Positions 22,400 to 33,970 of a DNA stretch of 64,000 nucleotides are shown here, one piece after another (the first letter of the stretch is position 1; every line of letters begins with the position of its first letter). The DNA is from Oryza sativa Japonica Group. Lineage: Eukaryota; Streptophyta; Magnoliopsida; Poales; Poaceae. The position numbers and the translations under genes were made by a program. The notes below the pieces were generated by a model, which saw nothing but the letters and a program-made list of their open reading frames with translations, had not been told where the DNA came from and ran no database searches. Location of the stretch: the NCBI RefSeq assembly GCF_034140825.1, contig NC_089037.1, positions 35,803,001-35,867,000 on the forward strand. The letters run 5' to 3'.

Positions 22400-24396
22400 T
22401 GAGTGGTCGCGCGGGAGTGAACTAGCAGAGGAAGCGGGCCAGCTTGTGCGAGTTTGCCGCGCTCTTCCCTCTCGCCGTCTCGCGTCGCGTACCCGCGCCC
22501 CCGTACGTCACCGCTGTCACGGTGTCACATTGACTTTTCTAGTTGTGTGGAGTATGTTTCTGCAGCGCTTGTACTCTGTCAGCTGATTGTTGCGAGAAGA
22601 GGTCGGCTAAGCCGTGTCTCGTAGACTTTGATCACATCCCTTTTATATACAGTGCAAAGTAGCTCAAATAATTTCGCATGTAAGTCCCTTTTATTTTCTA
22701 TTTTACTCTTTATATTTTGTTGATTTAGGGGAAAACTTCAATATTTTACAATGAACACCTCAAAAATCATGAACATTTATAAAATCACATTCCCTCCTCT
22801 CCACCGGCAACTTCCTCTACTGAAGCCCCTCTCTGCCAGCGCCGCTCTCCCCCCACCCCTTCTGCCGATGACACTCCCCCCAAAACACTGATGATGCTAG
22901 CTTCCATCCCCATCCGCCTTGTATGGGGCCATGCCATCTCCTAACGTGCTGCTCGAGCTGTGCCTCGGTCCGCCCTGATAAATCCTAACGATGAACACAT
23001 GTTTTAATTGGGCTCAGCAGTATTCACTAAATATGGGAAAGGCGGATGTGGCATGAAATCTCTGATGTGTAAAGCTGGGGCTAAACAACAACTAGGCACA
23101 CTGTGAAAGCCCTAAGGGTACTCACAGTGCAAGCCACAGGTATGAGGAGCCTGGACTAGGTCACAAGTTAGAAATCTCTATCTCACAGTGAAAAGTGGCT
23201 CTAGGATGACTTAATTTATCATGTGCTCCCTTGTAATTTTTTACTTTAATACTCATATACTTTTTAAAATTTAGAGAGTAGTCTAGCAATTTGCATAGAA
23301 CACCCTAAAAATCAGAGAAAAAAAAATCTACTCCCTAACCTCTTCCCCGCCACCCACCCGTCACTTTCATGTTCCCCTCGCTTCACCGGCTTTACCACTC
23401 ACATCGTCGGTGATGAGCTCCTCAGTGGCGCCATTTCTCCCCTCTCTCTTCCCGGTGCCACCTCTATCCGGACGGCCGTCGAGTATATTGAAACAGCAAA
23501 AAGGCCGAAGGCAACTCCGACGGCGCGTCAAGGAAGCCACGAATGGGTCAAGGCGGCCGCCAATGCCGTCTCGTCGAGCTCCGCCTTCCGTCCTCTCTTT
23601 CTTCTCCGGTAGGTGGCGGCAGAGGTGACGGCATGAATCTGGCGACCCTCAACGGCGTGGAGTGAGACAACACGGATGTGGCGGTGGGCCTTGATAGCAG
23701 AGGACTCCAAGGCAAGTTAATGGCTGACGGCTCCGTGGAGTGGCCCTCTACAGCGGAGGACCCCGAGGTGGGCCTTGGCGGTGGACCTCGACGGCAGAGG
23801 ACTCCAATGCAGGCTGACGGCTCCGTGGTGCGGTGGAGTGGCCTTGGCGGGGGCTGCAGATCTGGCCGTAGCGATGAGGTTCCGCAACGGCTCGCCGTCG
23901 GCCAGTCTGCCGCCACCAGGTTCTTCCTTTCTCCAGTCCTCATCTCCTCCCCAGCTCGCTGGCGATTTATGGCGATCACGGAAGCCACTTAAGGCGAGGC
24001 TACAGTTGTAATCTCCACAATGCGGGTCGCGCCCATCTATCCTCATGCCGCACGCCCTCGATCGGATCAAAGAACCTTTGGCTCATTTTGGCTACGCATA
24101 GTTTGTTTGGTCACTATAGGAGCGAACGTGGAGTCTAATCTACTACGTGGAAGGTCGAGGGGCGAACGACATGTCGACGCACTATGAACGCCCTAACATT
24201 GCAGCACATTGATATCTGATATTTTGTCTATCGGGCTTAGGTTGATGGACAGTAGCAGCAGTTGATCATATATTGCACTTGTTTATTGAGTTGCGCGTTT
24301 ACTCGTGTAACGAGATTAGAAGTATGGTTAACTTTGTGTTTATCACGCGTTCTCATTGGATGTTATGCATAGTATATCTACCGTTGACAACTAGAG
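22400..24396. other. Intergenic region with GC-rich low-complexity DNA and weak repeat termini
   Basis: No gene was supported. At 23095-23220 the motifs ACTGTGAAAGCCCT, GGGTACTCACAGTGCAAG and CTCACAGTGAAAAG look like ends of a terminal-inverted-repeat element family. Similar motifs flank 59103-60209. Between 23690 and 23850 a phrase of about 100 bases (GCAGAGGACTCCAA, GCTGACGGCTCCGTGG) occurs twice in tandem, giving short spurious frames on both strands. Confidence 0.4.
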
Positions 24397-24470
24397 ACCT
24401 TTTACAGGGTCTGTATTCCAAAAAAAGTAGAAATCCAACGCTCCATAATGAAAGGTACCCTGTAAAAGGT
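24397..24470. repeat. Short hairpin repeat (14-bp perfect arms)
   Basis: ACCTTTTACAGGGT at 24397-24410 is repeated as its exact reverse complement at 24457-24470, with a 46-base spacer. It looks like a remnant of a small inverted-repeat element. Confidence 0.75.
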
Positions 24471-26580
24471 ATTTGAGTATTGGCATAGGCACTTAGGTAC
24501 CAAGGGTAAAAAGATAAATTTGCTAGTAGAGAGGAAAGGAAAGAGTTGTCCGTAAATTCAGATCGGTACCGCGTCGGTACCAGTTAAGTTGCATGGTACT
24601 AGCATTAAAGTTCTCATTTACGTGGTTTTCTCTAGATTTACATTTTTGTTTCCAAGGACATGGTAGAACTCTTCCCATTAATTCTCCATTACGTTATTTG
24701 CATAGTTATTTTGATATTTATATTTTGTTCCCAAGAACATTAAAATATCACTCAAGGTTTACGTTTTAAGTTTTACATTTTATTTGTGGAAAAAAGAAAA
24801 TTGTAGATAAAATATTCCTAATGATTGCGTCCATCTGAACATGCTATGTTAGGTTAACCAACAATATCAGAGCTTCTCTCTTGACCCTATCTTCTTACAG
24901 GTTCACCTATTCAAACCCTAGAAGAAGAACATATGAGAATATCTCATTTTAGTCCCTTATATGAAGGAATTTGTTAACTATGTAAATAACGAATCAATCG
25001 TGCAAATAAGTATAGGAGCAGAGGAGATCTTTCCCGATGCGCTTGCACCTAGCCGTCGATCGGCCCATCTTGAACCCTCAACTGTGCCGATATTTCTCTG
25101 GACCAATTCAAACCCTAGAACAAGAACGAAGCCGGGGTCAAAGAAATGAGGCGTTGATCTTTTTTTTTCCCGGTGCAGAACTGCAGATCGATCGATGCAT
25201 TAAATTGTTCGAAAGATTTACTTTGTTTTCTACCTAACAATTCTGGTGATTGCACCCAGGTATTCGATTCACTCAAAATGCTCCAGGTATTCGATTCACT
25301 CAAAATGCTCATTTTTTAGTAGTTAATTACTCCATTGCTACTAGTTATGAAAATTTTATTCCATACTTGCCCCTCTTTTAATCAATGGTTCACATTGTTC
25401 TACCTCTCAATACCTTCAAGTACCTCGCAAACACCGTAAAAGGTCTCTGACAACTATTATACCAGTTGTGCCGCTGAAACCCGACTTGAAACCCGGCTGT
25501 GTGTGTTGTCAGGCAGCAAGAAAGATAAGACATTACTTACAAATCACCGACGGCATGTGCGTACAATAGACACATTCAAACATATATACTGCATCTATTT
25601 GATGCAATGCAAAGATTTATGAATGAATTGAGAGGGAAAGTTAGAATTGTCTAATAACCGTCATCCAGTTTATTTTTATGTCTTCCAACTAGCTCTTGGT
25701 ATGCAATGTTACCATACATCTGAGAAGTAGTAAGATATTATGCGCGGTGATACTACTATGCTCTTAAAATCGGTTTCTAAGGTTATTAAAAAGTTATTAA
25801 AAATTTGAAGGTATATTGCTTCAGTTCCATGCCTCCTTTTGAATGAATGAATATTTCAGGAGAATTTTGAGAGGAAATTAACGTTTCTTGTAAAATTCTT
25901 GTTTTCAATATGAGAATTTCTAGCATCATCTTTTTTTCGTCGGGACAATACATGAAAGAAGGCGGTCCGAATTTCACTAGAGTTTAAAGGAGTTTACTAC
26001 ATAAAAGCTCGTTAAACCAGTTTTGCTGATGAAAGTCGTATTCTCGGCGCTTACAAGTTACAACGCTAAAAACTACACTTTACTACAATCGTGTTGCTAG
26101 ATTAGACTAGCATCCTGCCAAATTAACCACTTGTGTCTGTGATCCACAGGCCAACAGGCGGAGTTTCACAGATGCACAGAAAATACGAAAAGGTGGTCCG
26201 GTCCGTCGTGAGACAGTCAGAGTTTAAAAAAACCGTACGGTTATTTTGATTATCATGTATAGTAACCTAGCTTTAATTTTTTTTCCTGCAACTTAACAAA
26301 AGAGTAGAAATTCCGGTCTGTGGCATGGAATGACCGTTCAACGGCGCATGATTAAAGGGTTGGCGTGTCAGCGCATTTCAGCACACACTGTCGAATTTCT
26401 GGAGTATTCCTTCTTATTGGAAATATATGGGCCGGCCGGCAATATATATTTTGTAAGAAAAACATCAAAACAATCAACTGTACACACCCTCGCGCGATCT
26501 CCTTTACGGTTCTACTACCACATATAAGCATGCGTGTACACACATAATATGCACCATGCATGCATATAATCACATGAGTA
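24471..26580. other. Gene-free AT-rich intergenic region
   Basis: I see no coding sequence with family resemblance here. Apart from a 27-bp tandem duplication at 25256, only AT-rich unique-looking sequence was noticed. Confidence 0.5.
25256..25309. repeat. 27-bp tandem duplication
   Basis: The unit starting CCAGGTATTCGATTCACTCA occurs twice head to tail (25256-25282 and 25283-25309) without mismatch. Confidence 0.85.
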
Positions 26581-26725
26581 ATTTTATAGTTCTTGAGAAG
26601 GTATCATGAGGTATCATTTTTTTCTATCGTAGATTTGATATCTCTTGGTATCTAAATACTAGGAGGTACCAAAAATTTAATGTAAAATTTGGTACCTTAT
26701 GATACCTTCTCAAGGACCGTAGAAT
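26581..26725. mobile_element. MITE-like foldback element
   Basis: The left arm TTCTTGAGAAGGTATCATGA and the right arm ATGATACCTTCTCAAGGACC are near-perfect inverted repeats of about 30 bases around a short AT-rich middle. It lies just downstream of PLAC8 copy 1. A related hairpin is at 40147-40325 downstream of copy 3. Confidence 0.65.
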
Positions 26726-26814
26726 TGTTCTAATCACATAAAAACTGCTCAGTACATAGTTCTTCACAAGGCCGGCCGAATACGAGAGGTGATCGATCGA
26801 CGATTCGAAGCTAG

Positions 26815-27582
26815 CTAGCGTCCCATGTGTTGCACGGCGGGCGCGGCGGCGGCGGCGGCGCGGCGCTCCATGTTGAGGTGCCACCCAAGCTTGGGGTCGT
26901 AGCCGCGCGCGGCGAGCTCCCTGTACTCCTGGATGAGCGCGCATGGCTCGCACCAGCAGTGGATGCAGCAGTCGCCGCAGGGCTCGCCGGAGAGGCCGTA
27001 CTGGGCGCGCATCTTGCCGCGGTAGGTGCAGGTACATCCACTGGAACCCGGTGATCACGGCCAGAAACACGTAGAGCGCGCCGCTGTGGCCGCACGACGT
27101 CGACCCCCTGTCCACGATCTCCGCCACCCTCCCGAACGTGATGCACGGACACCACCATGTCATGCAACCTGCAGATCAAAATACATGTTTGTTTAGGATT
27201 AATTGATTAATTCTCTGTAATCCATACACTACTTGAGAACTGATCTTTACTGCTTGGTCGACCGAAAACCACAATAGTCCCAACACTGAAAATGTTTTTT
27301 TTCCCGGTTTATAACTCCAACAGAAATAAATGATCTTTAGTTCTAAATATCATATTTAGTTCTGATTCACCTTCTAACAGGGCCTTTCAGGGGCTGGGAT
27401 CTTTCGTCCCGGCCTATGCATGCTTGCCATGGTATGGTGTGGCCGGAGGCGCGCGCCGCGGCGGCGAGAACGTACGTACATAGGCCGTAGTCGTCGAAGC
27501 AGTCGCAGAGGCCAGACGACCAGGGAGCGGAGCCGACGGGGACGCCGGGCGCTGGCCCGGCCGTTGGCTTGTCTGGCTGCAT
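26815..27582 (-). pseudogene. PLAC8 / FW2.2-like gene, array copy 1 (frameshifted)
   Basis: Exon 1 is 27480-27582 (ATG at 27582; MQPDKPTAGPAPGVPVGSAP, then CDCFDDYGL). The intron is 27169-27479 (GTACGT...CAG) and exon 2 is 26815-27168. The CCxxxxCPC core reads CCMTWWCPC. After ITGFQWMY the frame is lost through a 2-bp deletion relative to copies 3, 5 and 6. The rest of the domain ([20 protein letters not shown] to VQHMGR) continues in another frame to 26815. Two conserved cysteines are replaced (DDYGL for DDCGL, TWWC for TCWC). PLAC8 proteins of this type (cell number regulators / plant cadmium resistance) are plasma-membrane proteins linked to organ size and Cd/Zn efflux. This copy is probably a pseudogene, although TATATA at 27689-27696 could still drive it. 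Confidence 0.78.
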
Positions 27583-28666
27583 CTCCTCCTTAATTCGGTT
27601 GCCCCTGCTAGCTGCAAGTTCTTGTGATCGACTTGTTGTTTGCGCTGGGAAACTGAGCACAAGCTAGCTAGCGGGCGGGACGATGCTCATATATAGCACG
27701 CGACAAGTTGCATTGGCCCCGGTGTGATCTGGACATATCTGGTTCGGTTAAACCAATTAGTCATTGAGGAGAAGACGAAGGAAATTCCATGGGACGGGGC
27801 CTAAACCTCGTCCTCTGTAGTCGTCCCTGTTACGATTTTGACATGCAGAGGACGACGTTTAGGCATATCGCCTTTTAGACGATATGATATGACATGATAT
27901 ATGCATCAAGATTACATTGATTAGTCACCATCCTGTCCGTTGCACGGATTATTATTGACTAGGCAAATGGTGGCAGCTGTTTCATTGGCATCCGGGAGAA
28001 GTAGTGTGTTTGTCGATAACGGCAGATCCAGTGCAATTAAAGAGTATTTAGATGCATATCCAGTTCAATTCAAGAGTATTTAGATGCATATCGAATACAG
28101 TATGTCATACGTATGTTTATAAAATAAAAATAAATAAAAATAAAAACTGAACATGTTTCCGATGCTTTAATATGTCGTCCGTATTTGAGTTTGTTTTTAA
28201 GTTCGTTCATTTTTAAAAGTACATAAGAAGTCGTATAAGAAACCCTTTTAAAAATCTCGCATGCTAATTTAGAACTAAAGTCGGACTTCTAATTGCTTTA
28301 CAATTCTCACCAGACCGTAAGAAAGCAACGTGCAAGATATGATCATCATCCCAATGAGGTTTCTGGATTAGATATCAATACTATCAAAATAAAAATCCCA
28401 TATATACTTTTTAGAAAAAAAATTAACAACAATACGATTAAAATAGTCTTCACCCGTTGTAACGCACATGCATTTTTTTCTTAAAAAAAAAGGAAAAGAG
28501 AACGTATTCGACCTAAGAAGCAAATGACTTTCCGTTTTCGGCCATTTGCTATTTTTGATATATCCTTTTTCGGCCCAACCACACACGATCAATCCGGCCC
28601 ATTACCAAATTTGGCCACACGTTTTCAGACTTTCTTTTTTTTGTAATTTTCCTGTGGTCTTTATTA
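27583..28666. other. Upstream region of PLAC8 copy 1 and intergenic DNA
   Basis: Apart from the TATA motif at 27689-27696, the stretch is AT-rich. It contains a short direct duplication at 28043-28090 (GAGTATTTAGATGCATATC twice). No gene was seen. Confidence 0.45.
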
Positions 28667-28883
28667 CTCCCTCCGTTTCATACTATAAGTCGTTTGACTT
28701 TTTTTTTCTAAGTTTATAGAAAAATATAGTACTAGTATTTTTAACAAAAAAATATATTATAAAAATATATTCAATGCTAGATTTAATGAAACTAAATTGA
28801 TATTTTAGATGTTCCTAAATTTTTCTATAGATTTGATCAAACTTAACAAATTTTAATTAGGAAAAAAGTTAAATGACTTATAA

Positions 28884-29965
28884 CTAGCATGGTGGCCCAC
28901 GCAGATTGCGCGGCTAGCATCATTATATTTTCTCTTATATAATAGCATATATGTTTTCTCATTATATTATTCAAATATATTAAAATGACATTATAATTTT
29001 AAATTTTGCAATAACTATACGAAACTACAAATGTGTAATATTCATATTGTATTTTATATACGTGTTAGTTATTAATTATTTTTAATATCAAATTTTAGTT
29101 ATTTGTAAATTATATATATTCCTATATGTACTCTAGACTCGTCTTTTAATATATTTTTTTAATTCCGAATTTTTTGTAAATTGTATTTCTATATAGACTC
29201 TAGGCTCTTCTTTCAATATTATTTATTTTTTATTTTTGATTTTTTATTATTTCTAATTATATTTATATGTGGACTCTAAACTCATCTCTCAATATTCTTT
29301 AATTTTGAATTTCAGTTACTTCTAAATTATATTCCTATATTGACTTTAAACTCTTCTTCCCATGTTTTTCTTAATTTTGAATTTTAGTTATTTGTAAATT
29401 GTATTTTTATACAGACTCAAAACTCTACTTTTAATTTTATTATGTTTATTCTGAATTTTAGTTAATTTTAAATTCCTATATGGACTCTATACTCTACTTC
29501 TAATATTCCTTATTTTTTAACTCTGAATTTCTTTTTTTTCTTAATTGTATTTCTATATGGACTCTATGCTCTACTTCTAATATTTCTTATTTTTAATTCC
29601 GAATTTCTATTATTTCCTATTCGTATTTCTATATGGACTCTATACTCTACTTCTAATATTCCTTATTTTTAATTCCGAATTTTAGTTATTTTCTAATTGT
29701 ATTTCTATATGGACTCTAGTCTCCTCTTCTAATATTCCTTATTTTTAGTTTCAAATTTCAACTATTTCTAAATTGTATTTCTATATGGACTCTAGTCTCC
29801 TCTTCTAATATTCCTTATTTTTTAATTCCGAATTTCAGCTATTTCTAAATTGTATTTCTATATGGACTCTACCTTTTCTTTTTCTCCGATTAATGTGAGA
29901 GTTTCTAGGCCATGAGAGCGAACGTGGAGGCTCCTTTTCTATTCCTTTAATAATATAATAATAGA
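28884..29965 (-). mobile_element. Helitron (non-autonomous), inserted in the Stowaway MITE
   Basis: On the minus strand it starts TCTATTATTATATTATTAAA (29965) and ends with a hairpin region (CCGCGCAATCTGCGTGG) followed by CTAG (28884). It sits between host A (28883) and T (29966) with no target duplication. That is the Helitron signature: 5' TC, 3' hairpin plus CTRR, insertion between A and T. The interior is AT-rich with a tandem array and no helicase frame, so it is non-autonomous. Related copies lie at 45505-47806 and 54719-55285. Confidence 0.83.
29100..29880. repeat. Minisatellite of about 75-bp units inside the Helitron
   Basis: Eleven degenerate copies of a unit containing TTTCTATATGGACTCTA, then CTACTTCTAATATTCCTTA, recur every 69-79 bases (near 29125, 29195, 29267, 29335, 29409, 29478, 29557, 29633, 29707, 29783 and 29859). 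Copies at the right are nearly identical and those at the left more diverged. Confidence 0.85.
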
Positions 29966-30135
29966 TATGTAACAGAGGGAGTATTTAACAGGCCGGCCTA
30001 ATTCATCCATTCAGACCGAATTGGGCTTTTTCTCTTTTACACACATGCATATAAAGTTTGTACTTAGTCCCTCATATTCAGCCATGTGTATAAAATTTGT
30101 ATACGTATGCATATACTTAGAATTCATACATATAA

Positions 30136-30161
30136 ACTTTGTATTGTACCCAATACAAAGT
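30136..30161. repeat. Perfect 11-bp hairpin
   Basis: ACTTTGTATTG and CAATACAAAGT are separated by TACC, within an AT-rich region downstream of PLAC8 copy 2. The hairpin could be chance or a small transposon remnant. Confidence 0.6.
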
Positions 30162-30457
30162 ATATACATGTGTATATACGAATAGAGCGGAGACTAGAAG
30201 CCCAATTTGGCGACCGCGGCGAGGGCTCAGGAAGGCGACGGCGAGGACGGGAGCTCATCAGGAGGCAGGAGCTCAGGAAGTCGATGGGGCCGGCATATTT
30301 TAAGTTCACTTACTTCAAAACAGTCATTCAAAACCAAGTTTATTAAACATATGTGGCCGGCCGGCAGCTAATTTGAAGCAAATACAACAGATATATAAGA
30401 AATGGGCTGAAGAACAGACTCGACGAGGCACTCATCTTAAGTAGACCACCCGTACTA

Positions 30458-31120
30458 TTAGCGTCGCATCGGCGGGTTGTGCTTGGGCGGGACGTGCTGG
30501 TTGTTTCCGAGCCAGCCAAGCGAGGGTTTGTAGCCGAGGCTCTTGAGGTGCCTGTACTCCTGGCACAGCGCGCACTGCAGGCAGAGGGCGTGGACGCAGC
30601 AGTCGCAGCATGGGTCCTCGGGGAGGTGGAAGCTGTCGCGCATCTTGCCGCGGTAGCAGCAGGAGTAGAGGCAGTGGCAGTGGGCGAAGAAGCCGAGCAG
30701 CACGCACATCACGCCCGCCGCGCAGCACGTCCTCTCCCCCCTCGACACGATCTCCGCGCTCCGCCCGAACGTGATGCACGGGCACACCGTCGTCAAGCAA
30801 CCTGCATATATATAATTAGTTTGTGTCACATAAAGACGTGAATATTAAGGAATGATCTAATATGGTACCAAATGTTATATGGTAAAATTACTCAATCAAT
30901 ATATATATTCCGGGAAATAAGCTTAAATTAGCTTAGAATTAATAGATGGTCTATACAATAAATGCAATATATATAATCTGGTGAAGGACGATCGATAGAA
31001 TCATCGCAAGTAGTATAGTACTGATCGACAATATGGAAGTAATATATACGCACAAACTTCGCAGTCATTGAAGCAGGCGAAGAGTCCGGATGACCAGTCA
31101 TTGTGTTGCGGCCTCGCCAT
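30458..31120 (-). CDS. PLAC8 / FW2.2-like protein, array copy 2 (divergent, intact)
   Basis: Exon 1 is 31054-31120 (ATG at 31120) and exon 2 is 30458-30801. The intron is 30802-31053 with GT...AG in phase 1, as in all copies. The product is 136 residues. The short N-terminus is MARPQHNDWSSGLFACFNDC. CCLTTVCPC matches the CCxxxxCPC motif of plant cadmium resistance proteins. A hydrophobic segment VMCVLLGFFAHCHCLYSCC follows, then the conserved [26 protein letters not shown] and the tail GYKPSLGWLGN. It lacks the Pro/Val/Gly-rich N-terminal stretch and the Ala-rich C-terminal tail of the other copies. It is likely a plasma-membrane protein. TATATA at 31233-31239 is about 113 bases upstream of the ATG. 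This is the most diverged member and may be an older duplicate. Confidence 0.85.
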
Positions 31121-33189
31121 CTCCTCCGATCCTCTCCTTCGCTAGTGCGACCACTGACCAGCTGCTGCTGTTGTGATCGGCAGGCTTGCTAGCTAGGAGC
31201 GATGAGCATGAGCTTAGCTAGGAGCGTGGCTCTTATATAGCAGTAGCACGATCGGTATGCATGCATGTTTACTGAAACTTTAAAACGATGATTTTTAATT
31301 ATATATATTAGCCCGATCTAACTAGCGTTTGGTTGACCCAATTAACTTAGTTGACTCCACCAGAACCGACCGGCAACACTAGTCAATGAGGCAGTGAATA
31401 CCTCGGACATGACCTAGATCAGGTCTCACGAGTCATACAATGTCGCTGGCAGTGGCAGTAGTACTTCCTCCTCCGTTAAAAAAACAAAAAAAACTAACAT
31501 AATAATAATATAATAATAATATAGGATGGGACATATCCTAATACAACAAATCAATGTCTATATTCGTGTTTGGGTTTTTTTTTTATGGATGTAGTAAGTA
31601 GTACCAACTATTATATATTCATGCCTTAGAAACCATGTTTATTTTGATTATCATCTTAATTAGCGTGTGGCATACCAACTATGTGCTTGACAGTTGGGAG
31701 CTTGGGGGATTTCACAATAACTATGTACGTTCACTTCTTTTTCGCGTATATTGAAGTTCCGGTCAGTTAATTAGCCAACCGGCCGCCGGAATTTCGACTC
31801 CTTCCCAATGGCTATTTCCTGACCAATCTTTTCATACTCTATTTTTTTATTAAATGGTGTCTCCTAATATTTTTTTAATCTCAAATGATTAAGAATTTCT
31901 TTCAACGAGGAAAATGTCAATCGATCAAGATCAATATATCAGTTGCAAGTTGTCAGGAAAATGAGTAAAAGAGACAGGTTCTGTTCGGCTTGTTTACACT
32001 TACCTACTTCTTGGATCGGTACTACAACATTAGAACATTATAACTAGCTAGTTACTAACTTAATTAGTACCAGAGTTAGGTTAAGATAGTACCATTAGTA
32101 ACATATTTGTGCATTGATTGCTGGCAACAGCTAAGCTAGGCACAAATGTACTAGGATTCTAGGAACTCATGACATTTCTGTGCTGTCGTTGCCTGAAAAA
32201 TGATCCGTTGATTTGGTCTTAGAAACCTACCCCACGAGATCGATCTTGAGCTCGAAAACATGAGCCCAATCAGCTCATTACATATGTGCTACTGCTACTG
32301 AAAGGGCTTTGTTGAGAAAACTGTGTGCTTGAAACAGCCAAACATAGGCAGGATCACGCCTGATCTGATAGGCCATTATAAGGGCATACTCAGACTGATG
32401 ACGTTTTCAACCATAATATCATTATTTGTTAAAATTGATAATTATGTGGCTACATTTAGTTTGTTATTAAATATTGGCAATGTATATGGAATTTTGGCAA
32501 CATTTTAAAGCCAATCCTATCAAAATTTTGACAATGTTATCAATTTGTTAAAATTTTGGTATATTGCCAAGTTTTGGTAATATTTATTTTGGCACTAATC
32601 TGAACAAACTCTAACTTGTAAGTACTGTACAAACAAGACTTCCGAGGGTCTGTACTGCAGGTCAAAATTCATGCAAGAGAATACTTGCCATGCGAAAGCC
32701 TTTCGTTATATATTGGTATAGTAGCTTCACTGCTTATGACTCACTCGATTAGTTAAGCACAATAATTAATTGTTGAGAAGAAATGGAGCAAGGGAGAGGA
32801 AATTCTATTTGGGACTTGGGCATATTGTTTTGGAACTGAATATTACTACGAGTAGTAATGAGAGTTTTAGGCCCCGTTCGCTTCAGGTGGCGTGCAAAAT
32901 GTGATACATAATTAGCAGTAATTAATTATGTATTAAACTTCGATATAATATTTTTTTAAAAAAAAGTACAAGGGAGCAAAATGTTGCTCACTACAAGTAG
33001 CTCATCCAATGAGATAACCGGACAGGACTCCAGTGTATCCGGATATTGGGCCGAGAGCCCAGATAGCCCATCTGGCGACATGCCCTCCTTGGGCCGGATG
33101 GTCCATCAGGAGAGCAGCTAAAGATAAAATATGGGCCGCATGCTCATCGCTAAGCGAACCAGAAGGGCCCACCCAATTTTGTCGTGCGG
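31121..33189. other. Upstream flank of PLAC8 copy 2 and duplicated segment
   Basis: No gene. The part at 32150-32300 (GACATTTCTGTGCTGT, CACGAGATCGATCTTG, GCCCAATCAGCTCATTACAT) is paralogous to 41245-41400 upstream of copy 3. Bases 33000-33189 are paralogous to 41940-42040 and 51640-51730. A Tourist/hAT-like AT-rich piece with repeated TTTTGGCAA-type motifs lies at 32380-32610, and a partial GGCCCCGTTCGCTTCAGG MITE end at 32870. Confidence 0.55.
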
Positions 33190-33199
33190 TAAGGGTGAG

Positions 33200-33514
33200 G
33201 AATTTTTTTATTTTTAATTTTTTTTATTAAAAGTTTTACAAAAATAATTTTCCATTTTAAAAATTGACGGAAGTGGTCGCCTACCGCCCTCTGGGAGGGC
33301 GATTTTTAAAAATCGCCATCCCAGAGGGCGGCGAAAATGACGTGGCAGACGGCCGTTCGCTCTCGGGCGACGGCCGTCAACGAAATTTGCAGGCGGCCCC
33401 CTTGCCGCCCTCCGCTAGGGCGATTTTGTACTGTGCGGGGGGCCGCCTGCAAATGGGCGGCGAGGGGGCATGGAATTTTGCAGGCGGCCCCCTTGCCGCC
33501 CTGGGGGAGGGCGA
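33200..33514 (+). repeat. Left terminal inverted repeat of the MULE
   Basis: This repeat starts GAATTTTTTTATTTTTAATT and is followed by GC-rich blocks, including CGCCCTCTGGGAGGGCGA-like internal palindromes and GGCGGCCCCCTTGCCGCCCT repeated twice. It matches the reverse complement of 37136-37450. Confidence 0.9.
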
Positions 33515-33970
33515 TTTTTGCCTCCCCCCTATAAAGCCCAGTCCCCCCTCTCTGAAATTTCATTATATTCACTAAAAATCCAAAAAAAACGAAAGAGAGA
33601 GAGGGGAGGGCAGCAGAAGGGGAGCGGCGAAGCCCTGCTGCTTCGCTCACTTCATCACAGGTTTGCTCCCATACATCTTTTGCATTTGTACTAATATGTT
33701 ATATTTGAGTATATATGTTGCGTTTTAGTTTTAGTTCCATATATTTTAGCATATCTGTAGCACACAGCACATATGTGTAGATCCAGAGCATAGAATATAA
33801 TAGTATGAATTGAGACATAGACAGTAGTGTTAATTGTAAGATGTAGTTTAGTTTGATCTGGAGAATGTAACCTACTTTTAGAATTTTGGAGAACAATATT
33901 GTAGAGAATGTAACTTAGGGTGTAGTACAGAAATGCGAGGTTAACGCAGTTATTGTTTTCATCAGGCACA

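Larger units (their letters stand above)
28667..29981 (+). mobile_element. Stowaway MITE split by a Helitron
   Basis: The MITE begins CTCCCTCCGTTTCATACT at 28667 and ends CAGAGGGAG at 29981, flanked by TA on both sides (28665-28666, 29982-29983). Removing 28884-29965 restores a normal Stowaway of about 233 bp whose end reads GACTTATAATATGTAACAGA. These are non-autonomous Tc1/mariner elements. Confidence 0.85.

Noticed and set aside
23410-24070. Short GC-rich frames that looked like a small gene
   Set aside because: They are explained by an internal tandem duplication and GC bias. No start context or domain was found.
30136-30161. Rho-independent-terminator-like hairpin
   Set aside because: Bacterial termination signals do not apply here, and it lies in an AT-rich intergenic tract with no adjacent gene end.
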